A program made the position numbers and the translations under genes. From the NCBI GenBank assembly GCA_026988135.1, contig JALSLT010000073.1:1-11247 (forward strand): a stretch of DNA of 11,247 bases, written 5' to 3'. Below the pieces are notes generated by a model. The model was not told the DNA's origin. It ran no database searches and saw only the letters and a program-made list of their open reading frames with translations. The stretch's first letter is position 1. Every line of letters starts with the position of its first letter. The DNA comes from Desulfurobacterium sp. Lineage in GTDB: Bacteria; Aquificota; Aquificia; Desulfurobacteriales; Desulfurobacteriaceae. Below are positions 6,229 through 11,247 of this stretch, one piece after another.

Positions 6229-6950
6229 GTTTCCTCCAAATTGTTTGTATTTTCTATTATTGTATCCACTATACCGCTTAAAGTGAACTCAGTAGGTATT
6301 TTCCATATATTGAATCCGGAATTGATTATTGCTTTAGCTGTGACATCTCCTATCGGAATTATTTTACATTTTTTAAGAGAGGTTTTTCCGGTTTCTCCTG
6401 ATAAGTTTAAAAAACTTTTAAATGTCGATGGGCTTGTAAAAACTATTATATCTATCGGTTTAGAGAAAGCTCTTAGAAGTTTTTCTCTTTCTTCGGTATT
6501 AGTTACCGTTTCATAAACAATTATCTCTTCTGCCGATGCTCCCTTTTCCTGAATGAATTCCTTGAAAATTTCTCGTGCCACTTTTGGTCTTACTGTAAGA
6601 AACTTCTTGTTTTGGATATTTTTATCGGAAAAATAATATATTAAGCCCTCTCCGCTAAATTTGTCTGGAATTTCAGCTTCTATTCCGAACTCTTTCAGTT
6701 TTTTGGCGGTAGATTTTCCAACGGCAATAATCTTACAGTTTTTTATTGTTGAAGGAGATATCTTCAAAAAAAAGTGTTTTACACCGTTTTTACTGGAAAA
6801 GATGATGAAGTCAAATTTAGAAAAATCGATATCAGTTTTAAAGTCAATAGGTACTGTCTTTATGAGCGGGATTTCGACAGTTGCTATGTTTATATTTTGA
6901 AGTTTCTTTTTTAAACTTTCAGGTAAATATGAGGGAAAAAGAACCCTCAT
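6225..6950 (-). CDS. hemD: Uroporphyrinogen-III synthase
   Basis: HemD closes hydroxymethylbilane with inversion of ring D to give uroporphyrinogen III. The 241-residue protein has the two alternating Rossmann-like lobes of the family. Landmarks are IIFSSKNGVKHFF (49-61), KIIAVGKSTAKKLKEFG (73-89), VYETV with the conserved Tyr (145-149), IVFTSPSTFKSFL (169-181), IPIGDVTAKAIINSG (198-212) and the C-terminal PTEFTLSGIVDTI (219-231). Overall conservation of this family is low, and the call rests on these motifs plus position between hemC and hemB. The ATG overlaps the hemC stop by one base (TAATG), with GGAG a few bases upstream, which indicates translational coupling. Confidence 0.93.
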   Translation of the reverse strand: MRVLFPSYLPESLKKKLQNINIATVEIPLIKTVPIDFKTDIDFSKFDFIIFSSKNGVKHFFLKISPSTIKNCKIIAVGKSTAKKLKEFGIEAEIPDKFSGEGLIYYFSDKNIQNKKFLTVRPKVAREIFKEFIQEKGASAEEIIVYETVTNTEEREKLLRAFSKPIDIIVFTSPSTFKSFLNLSGETGKTSLKKCKIIPIGDVTAKAIINSGFNIWKIPTEFTLSGIVDTIIENTNNLEET

Positions 6951-7876
6951 TATTGCTCCGTTTTTATATCGTCAAGAATCTCTTTCCCACCTCTTTCCAG
7001 TAACCTTTCCGCTATACCTTCACCAATTTCTTCAGGAGTTTTTTCAGAATAGAGCCCCCTCTCTTTTAAAAATTGCTTCCCGTCAAGGGATGCTATGAAT
7101 GCCGTAACATAAATTCCGTTATCTTTTACTTGAGCATAGCACCCCATAGGAACTTGACAACCGCCCTCCACAGTTTTGAGGAAGGAGCGCTCAACTTCTG
7201 CTACGGTTTCGCTTTCTTTGTTATTTATAACTTTTCTAACTATTTTCTCTATCCTTTCATCGTTTTCTCTTCCTTCTATTCCGAGAATTCCTTGAGATAC
7301 AGAAGGAATCATAATATCAGGTGATAAAACTTCGTCTATTTCATTTTCAAAACCAAGTCTTTTTACTCCCGCAGCAGCAAGAATTATGGCGTCGTATTTT
7401 CCTTCTTTAAGCTTTCTGATACGGGTATCGACATTTCCTCTTAAATCTTCTATTTGCAAGTCAGGTCTTGTTTTTATCAGTTGAGCTTTTCTTCTTAGGG
7501 AACTTGTCCCTACTTTTGCGTTTTCCGGCAAGTTTGTAAGGGTATATTTTCCGTTAGAGAGGAGAGCGTCTCTCGGATCTTCTCTATGAGAGTAAGCTAT
7601 AAGTTTCAAACCTTGGGGAAGGATACTCGGGACATCTTTTAAGCTATGAACGGCTATATCAACTTCGCCATTTAACATAGCGTCTTCTATCTCTTTTGTA
7701 AAAAGCCCTTTGTCACCTATTTTGGCAAGCGGTGCATCAAGAATTTTATCCCCTTTTGTTACTATTTTTATGAGCTCAACTTCTACTTCCGGGAAATTTT
7801 CTTCTATTCTTTTTCTTACCCATTCAGATTGCCATAATGCAAGTTTGCTTTTCCTTGTTCCTATTTTTATTTTCAA
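6950..7876 (-). CDS. hemC: Hydroxymethylbilane synthase (porphobilinogen deaminase), TTG start
   Basis: HemC polymerises four porphobilinogens to hydroxymethylbilane. The 308 residues show all family landmarks: IGTRKSKLALWQS (5-17), DKGLFTKEIEDAML (55-68), DIAVHSLKDVP with catalytic D81 (73-83), GTSSLRRKAQL (123-133), LRGNVDTRIRKL (145-156), AAAGVKRLG (167-175) and the dipyrromethane-cofactor site EGGCQVPMG with C240 (237-245). The first codon is TTG at 7876-7874, directly before KIKIGTRKSKLALW. It is supported by a strong AAGGAGG about seven bases upstream, and no in-frame ATG is available before the conserved N-terminus. The gap to hemA is 15 bases, and the stop overlaps the hemD start. Confidence 0.98.
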   Translation of the reverse strand: MKIKIGTRKSKLALWQSEWVRKRIEENFPEVEVELIKIVTKGDKILDAPLAKIGDKGLFTKEIEDAMLNGEVDIAVHSLKDVPSILPQGLKLIAYSHREDPRDALLSNGKYTLTNLPENAKVGTSSLRRKAQLIKTRPDLQIEDLRGNVDTRIRKLKEGKYDAIILAAAGVKRLGFENEIDEVLSPDIMIPSVSQGILGIEGRENDERIEKIVRKVINNKESETVAEVERSFLKTVEGGCQVPMGCYAQVKDNGIYVTAFIASLDGKQFLKERGLYSEKTPEEIGEGIAERLLERGGKEILDDIKTEQ

Positions 7877-7891
7877 CTTTAAGCCTCCTTG
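7874..7891 (-). promoter_or_regulatory. Ribosome-binding site fixing the TTG start of hemC
   Basis: Read on the - strand, AAGGAGG is followed by CTTAAAG and then TTG. The near-perfect Shine-Dalgarno in the 15-base hemA-hemC gap, at ideal spacing, supports TTG as initiator and may offset the weaker codon. Confidence 0.8.
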
Positions 7892-9157
7892 TTAATCTTT
7901 GGAAAGTCCGAATATCTCTTTAAATACTTGGATATATGTTTTTTCCTCCGGCGCTTTTTGTTTAAATGTTGTTATCGGAGTGTGCAGAAGTTTGTTTATT
8001 ATTATTTGTGTGAGATATTCAACTTGAGCTTTTTCTTCTTCCGACAGATTTATTTTCGATAGTCGTTTTTCAAGTTCTGTTTTTCTTATATCTTCCGCTT
8101 TTCTTTTGAGTTCAACTACAAGGGGTGTTACTTCATGTTCTTTAAGCCAGTGTATAAACCGGTTTACACATCCTTCGACTATTTTTTCCGCTTCTTTTGC
8201 GGCTCTTTTTCTCTCTTCGATATTTGCTTCGACAACTTCTTTGAGATTATCTATATCAAAAAGATATACATTTTCAAGGTTATCTATTTCGGGGTCAATG
8301 TCCCTTGGGACGGCAATATCTATCAGGAATAATGGTCTGTTTTCTCTTTTTGAAAGAAGATTTTCAATTAAGTTGTGAGTTAAAACGTAGCCGGGAGCTC
8401 CGGTTGAGCTTATTACAATATCGGAGGCCATTACGGTTTTTTCAAGGTCTTCCAGTTTGAAAGCTTTTCCTCCAAACTCTTCTGCAAGTTTTTCGGCTCT
8501 TTCCAGTGTTCTGTTAATAACGAAGACATTGTTGACACCTGAGCTTATGAGATGTTTTACCGCAAGTTCGGCCATCTCTCCCGCACCTATGATGGCAACG
8601 TTTTTATCGTAAAGTTGACAAAAAATCTTTTTTGCAAGTTCCACGGCGGCAAAACTTATTGATACTGCATTTTTTGCGATTGTGGTTTCTGTCCTGACTT
8701 TTTTGGAGATTTTTAAAGCGGTTTCGCAAAATCTGTTTATAACGATTCCTGCGGTTCCGACTTCCCGAGACTTTGAAAAAGCGGTTTTAAATTGAGAAAT
8801 GATTTGAGGTTCTCCTATTACCATTGAGTCGAGACTTGAAGCAACGCGAAATCCGTGCCTTACTGCCATTTCTTGTGATTTAAAATATATGTAATCATTT
8901 AATTTTTCCGGTGATATTTTTCCTAACGTAGAGAGAAAGTTTTTTACGTCCTTGAACGGAGTTTCACTTCTTGTAACGAAATAAAATTCAACTCTGTTGC
9001 ATGTTGACAGTATCATGCATTCGTCTATGGATGGGAGAGAGTTAAGTGTTAGAATGGCTTCTTCAAGTTTTTCTTCTTTTAGAGAGAATTTTTCTCTAAT
9101 TTCTACAGGAGCTGTTTTATGGTTCATTCCAGCGACACAAATTTTTATATCACCCAT
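7892..9157 (-). CDS. hemA: Glutamyl-tRNA reductase
   Basis: HemA reduces Glu-tRNA(Glu) with NADPH to glutamate-1-semialdehyde, the first and usually controlled step of C5-pathway tetrapyrrole synthesis. The 421 residues have the catalytic domain with GMNHKTAPVEIREKF (10-24) and STCNRVEFY (51-59, nucleophile C53). H101 lies in HGFRVASSLDSMVIGEPQI (101-119). The NADPH-binding domain carries VAIIGAGEMAELA (187-199), VINRTLERAEKLA (213-225) and VISSTGAP (248-255). The helical dimerisation tail is at about 315-421. The family's usual SGLDSM is SSLDSM here, a small change. GAGGT lies six bases before the ATG. Only 16 bases separate it from the upstream CcsA/HemX gene. HemL, needed for the next step, is not in the window. 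Confidence 0.98.
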   Translation of the reverse strand: MGDIKICVAGMNHKTAPVEIREKFSLKEEKLEEAILTLNSLPSIDECMILSTCNRVEFYFVTRSETPFKDVKNFLSTLGKISPEKLNDYIYFKSQEMAVRHGFRVASSLDSMVIGEPQIISQFKTAFSKSREVGTAGIVINRFCETALKISKKVRTETTIAKNAVSISFAAVELAKKIFCQLYDKNVAIIGAGEMAELAVKHLISSGVNNVFVINRTLERAEKLAEEFGGKAFKLEDLEKTVMASDIVISSTGAPGYVLTHNLIENLLSKRENRPLFLIDIAVPRDIDPEIDNLENVYLFDIDNLKEVVEANIEERKRAAKEAEKIVEGCVNRFIHWLKEHEVTPLVVELKRKAEDIRKTELEKRLSKINLSEEEKAQVEYLTQIIINKLLHTPITTFKQKAPEEKTYIQVFKEIFGLSKD

Positions 9158-9173
9158 TTATACCTCAGTTAGT

Positions 9174-9983
9174 TTAAAAAGAGTGCACACCTTTAAAAAT
9201 GAGGTTAACACCTACGAAGTTTATCATAACAAGCACTGTTCCGACAACAGAAAGGTAACATAGCTTTTTACCGTTCCATTTACCGGAGATGTAAAGGTGC
9301 AATATCGCAGCATATATGAACCAAGTTATTAGAGTCAGGACTTGTTTAGGGTCCCAACTCCAGTATGTTCCAAACAGTTTTGCCGACCATATCGCCCCGG
9401 TAAACATGGATACCGTTATAAAAGTAAAACCGAAAGTGATACTGTTGTATATAATATTTTCAAGAAGCTTCAGCGAGGGTATTTTGTGATAGAAAATCGA
9501 GAATTTCTTTTTCTTTAGTTGTTTATCCAGGATAAGGTAAAGTAATGATACGATAGTAGAAAACATAAATGCTGCATAGCCTGTTAATGCGCTGAATATA
9601 TGTGTTGTTCCTATTACTCCTACGGGAAACATGTCTTTCGGGATTCCTTTGCTAAAAACAGCTATTCCGGAGAATAAGGCAGCCCACGGAGTTAGAAAGA
9701 TGCCGGAAATATGAAGTTTGTATTTTGTTGAGAAGTAAAGAAAAACGGAGATTGTTGAGATGGATAGTAAAGAGAAAACTCCTTTTGGCGTAAATAGGAC
9801 GACACTTCCTTTTTTCGCGATAAGAGTTCCTATAAATAGCAAATTAGTTAAAAAACCTATTCTGCTTGCATAAAGTCCCACAATTGCAATTTTATCTTTT
9901 TTGGTTACAAGAAATAGCAGGTAATGTAAGGTTGCAAGAAGATAAAGAACAAGAGTCGTTAAGCCTATACTGTTGATAGTCAT
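9174..9983 (-). CDS. CcsA/HemX-family cytochrome c assembly membrane protein
   Basis: This 269-residue integral membrane protein has about eight hydrophobic helices. The haem-handling tryptophan-rich (WWD-type) signature is GAIWSAKLFGTYWSWDPKQ (196-213), then VLTLITWFIYAAILHLY. Candidate haem-ligand histidines are H128 (GTTHIFSALTGYAAF), H229 (AILHLY) and H267 in the C-terminal NLIFKGVHSF, all matching conserved positions of CcsA/CcmC-type proteins. The size and its place next to hemA favour HemX/CcsA. Bacillus HemX affects HemA levels, while System II CcsA works with CcsB (ResB) to attach haem to cytochromes c outside the membrane. No ccsB is seen here, so I leave the symbol blank. The ATG overlaps the aroD stop (ATGA), with AAGGTG upstream. 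Confidence 0.92.
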   Translation of the reverse strand: MTINSIGLTTLVLYLLATLHYLLFLVTKKDKIAIVGLYASRIGFLTNLLFIGTLIAKKGSVVLFTPKGVFSLLSISTISVFLYFSTKYKLHISGIFLTPWAALFSGIAVFSKGIPKDMFPVGVIGTTHIFSALTGYAAFMFSTIVSLLYLILDKQLKKKKFSIFYHKIPSLKLLENIIYNSITFGFTFITVSMFTGAIWSAKLFGTYWSWDPKQVLTLITWFIYAAILHLYISGKWNGKKLCYLSVVGTVLVMINFVGVNLIFKGVHSF

Positions 9984-10729
9984 AGTTCACCTTTTAAGGT
10001 TAGAAATTTCCTTTTTCTGTATTCCGGATAAAACCTGATAAGTAGATTGATAAGTTCTTTTGCTTCTATCTGTCCCGGTGCGACAGCTTTATCTAAGAAG
10101 GTGTATGAGAGTAGTGAGCCGAATATAAAGCTATCTAATCTTGAAATGGAGCCCTTTTCTCCCATTAACATAAAAATTTTCGGAATTTCAATTTCCATAA
10201 TGGTTGATGAAACTGCGGCGATATCTCTGTAACTGTTTGCTTTAAAGGCACACTTAACAATATCTGCAGAAAGAGATTTAGCTTTGCTAAAAATTTCCGT
10301 TAGGCTTTTTTTCTCAGGTGTTTTTTGGAAGTCGTGATATGAGATTATTGTTTTTTTCCCGCTTCCACTTGTTAGTGTTACTACCCTTTTTATTATTTCG
10401 GTGGCTCTGAGTTCTATATCTATCGCAGCAACGGAGGGATGATTTATGAGTTTTGAAAATAGGTTAAATCTTTTCTCTTCCGGGAGAGTACATTTTCCAC
10501 CTTCCCATATTGGCCTGATCGTAGCTACGCAGTAAAATCCGAAATCTGCAATTATGTCAAGAAAATTTTCAATAGTTTCTTCATTTATCTCCTTTAATAG
10601 GTCTATTCGAGCTTCTATAAGGTCAACTTTTAATTCTCTTGCCTTAAATAGTTTTTCTTTTGTGTTTTCGCCGTCAATGGCTGCTATAACTCTTGGGATT
10701 TCTCCGACCTTAACGGTTCCGAATAACAT
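9980..10729 (-). CDS. aroD: 3-dehydroquinate dehydratase, type I
   Basis: The type I enzyme removes water from 3-dehydroquinate to give 3-dehydroshikimate in the shikimate pathway, through a Schiff base. The 249 residues contain the substrate-binding EARIDLL (39-45), CVATIRPIWEGG (67-78) and IDIEL (103-107). The catalytic His is in ISYHDFQKTP (129-138, H132) and the Schiff-base Lys in DIVKCAFKA (156-164, K159). GSLLSYTFLDKAVAPGQI (204-221) closes the site. AGGTGAG lies upstream of the ATG, four bases after the DUF190 stop. It is coupled to the CcsA/HemX gene by ATGA. A shikimate gene in a haem operon has no direct pathway link, though both feed respiratory cofactor synthesis (quinones and haem). 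Confidence 0.96.
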   Translation of the reverse strand: MLFGTVKVGEIPRVIAAIDGENTKEKLFKARELKVDLIEARIDLLKEINEETIENFLDIIADFGFYCVATIRPIWEGGKCTLPEEKRFNLFSKLINHPSVAAIDIELRATEIIKRVVTLTSGSGKKTIISYHDFQKTPEKKSLTEIFSKAKSLSADIVKCAFKANSYRDIAAVSSTIMEIEIPKIFMLMGEKGSISRLDSFIFGSLLSYTFLDKAVAPGQIEAKELINLLIRFYPEYRKRKFLTLKGEL

Positions 10730-10733
10730 GCTC

Positions 10734-11057
10734 TCACCTGTGTTTATAAATTTTCACTTCAATGTCTTGAACAGTTACAAGTCCTTCTTCTATTACTTCA
10801 TCCAGTATGTTTAAAAAATCTTCTATTTTTTTTTGTTCATCAACTATTTCTATAATAATTGGTAGATTGATGGATAAGGATAATAAATCTATAGTGTGGA
10901 TTTCAGAATGGCTTCCCATTCCTGCAACAGCTTTAAAAACAGTAGCTCCGGCAAGTTTATTTCTTTTAGCTTTTGTTAATATTACTTTCCATAAAGCTTT
11001 ACCGTTGTATCTGTCTTCACTATCTATGTAAATTTTCAGAAGCTTCTTTTTCTCCAT
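10734..11057 (-). CDS. DUF190 family (PII-like) protein
   Basis: This 107-residue protein matches DUF190 well: KIYIDSEDRYNGKALWKVIL (8-27), then KLAGATVFKAVAGMGSHSEIHT (34-55), LPIIIEIVDEQKKIEDFL (65-82) and EEGLVTVQDIEVKIY (90-104). The fold is ferredoxin-like and related to PII signal proteins, and some members are found beside the fluoride channel gene crcB, but no crcB is present here. The molecular role is not established. A GGAG lies about eight bases before the ATG. It sits 18 bases after the secretion-ATPase stop and four before aroD, so it is probably co-transcribed. Confidence 0.92.
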   Translation of the reverse strand: MEKKKLLKIYIDSEDRYNGKALWKVILTKAKRNKLAGATVFKAVAGMGSHSEIHTIDLLSLSINLPIIIEIVDEQKKIEDFLNILDEVIEEGLVTVQDIEVKIYKHR

Positions 11058-11075
11058 AGCTTTGCTCCATAATCT

Positions 11076-11247
11076 TTAATATTCTCTCGTAACTCTTAGA
11101 ACTTCTTCCGGAGTGGTATCACCGTTTGCAATTTTTATTCTTCCTATATCTCTTAATGTCCTCATTCCTTCCAGTTTTGCTATTTGTCGAATATCATCAC
11201 TGGTTTTCCCTTTTAGAATTGCATCTCTGACTTTAAAGCTCATTTCT
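11076..11247 (-). CDS. GspE/PilB-type secretion or pilus ATPase, C-terminal end only
   Basis: An open frame enters from the right edge and ends at TAA (11076-11078). Its 56 visible residues (KVRDAILKGKTSDDIRQIA, then KLEGMRTLRDIGRIKIANGD and TTPEEVLRVTREY) match the conserved C-terminus of GspE/PilB ATPases, where GM.TLr.dG..K...G.Tt.eEvlRVt is typical. These hexameric ATPases drive type IV pilus assembly or type II secretion. The Walker motifs and zinc-binding region lie outside the window, so PilB, GspE and PilT-like types cannot be fully separated, though the TTPEEVLRVT end favours PilB/GspE. The following genes seem to be in the same transcript. Confidence 0.85.
   Translation of the reverse strand, partial: EMSFKVRDAILKGKTSDDIRQIAKLEGMRTLRDIGRIKIANGDTTPEEVLRVTREY

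Noticed and set aside
7556..7580. GAGAG / CTCTC inverted repeat inside hemC
   Set aside because: Short arms in purine-rich coding sequence; expected by chance and no positional meaning.
8106..8378. Open + strand frames opposite hemA
   Set aside because: Serine- and phenylalanine-rich antisense shadows of a well-conserved coding region; no family resemblance.
10047..11031. Open + strand frames opposite aroD and the DUF190 gene
   Set aside because: Antisense to clearly conserved proteins, with compositions typical of shadow frames.

Overview
The window looks like bacterial chromosomal housekeeping DNA from an AT-rich genome. Proteins are rich in Lys, Glu and Ile, genes are tightly packed, and translational coupling (ATGA or TAATG overlaps) is frequent. 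The gene set includes C5-pathway haem genes next to a System II-type CcsA/HemX protein, a type I dehydroquinate dehydratase and a DUF190 protein. This would suit a thermophilic Aquificota-type lineage such as the Desulfurobacteriaceae, but that placement is a tentative inference. I see no mobile element, CRISPR array, rRNA or tRNA.

Left half, + strand (1-5198): the 3' part of guaB (IMP dehydrogenase, N-terminus cut off by the window edge) ends at a clear intrinsic terminator. A small orphan winged-helix gene on the - strand lies between guaB and ppa (inorganic pyrophosphatase), which has its own terminator. A tightly coupled four-gene unit follows: phoU, an SPFH/prohibitin-like membrane protein, an ABC-3 family (ZnuB/MntB-like) permease, and a small COG2229-like GTPase. 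It ends in a hairpin terminator that meets the convergent operon from the right.

Right half, - strand (11247 down to 5236): one long head-to-tail unit. It contains the C-terminal end of a GspE/PilB-type secretion or pilus ATPase, a DUF190 (PII-like) gene, aroD, a CcsA/HemX-family haem-handling membrane protein, hemA, hemC (TTG start), hemD and hemB. HemA (glutamyl-tRNA reductase), HemB (porphobilinogen synthase), HemC (hydroxymethylbilane synthase) and HemD (uroporphyrinogen III synthase) cover glutamyl-tRNA to uroporphyrinogen III except for the aminomutase HemL, which must lie elsewhere. The CcsA/HemX gene links tetrapyrrole synthesis to haem delivery and recalls the Bacillus hemAXCDBL arrangement.

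The parts most worth a second look are the phoU-SPFH-permease-GTPase unit, where the permease has no visible ATPase or binding-protein partner and the GTPase has a non-canonical G3 motif; a perfect 24-bp palindrome inside the SPFH gene; a hairpin spanning the phoU/SPFH stop-start junction; the orphan regulator divergent from ppa; and two extra cysteines beside the metal site of HemB. I found no convincing evidence of a wholly new system.
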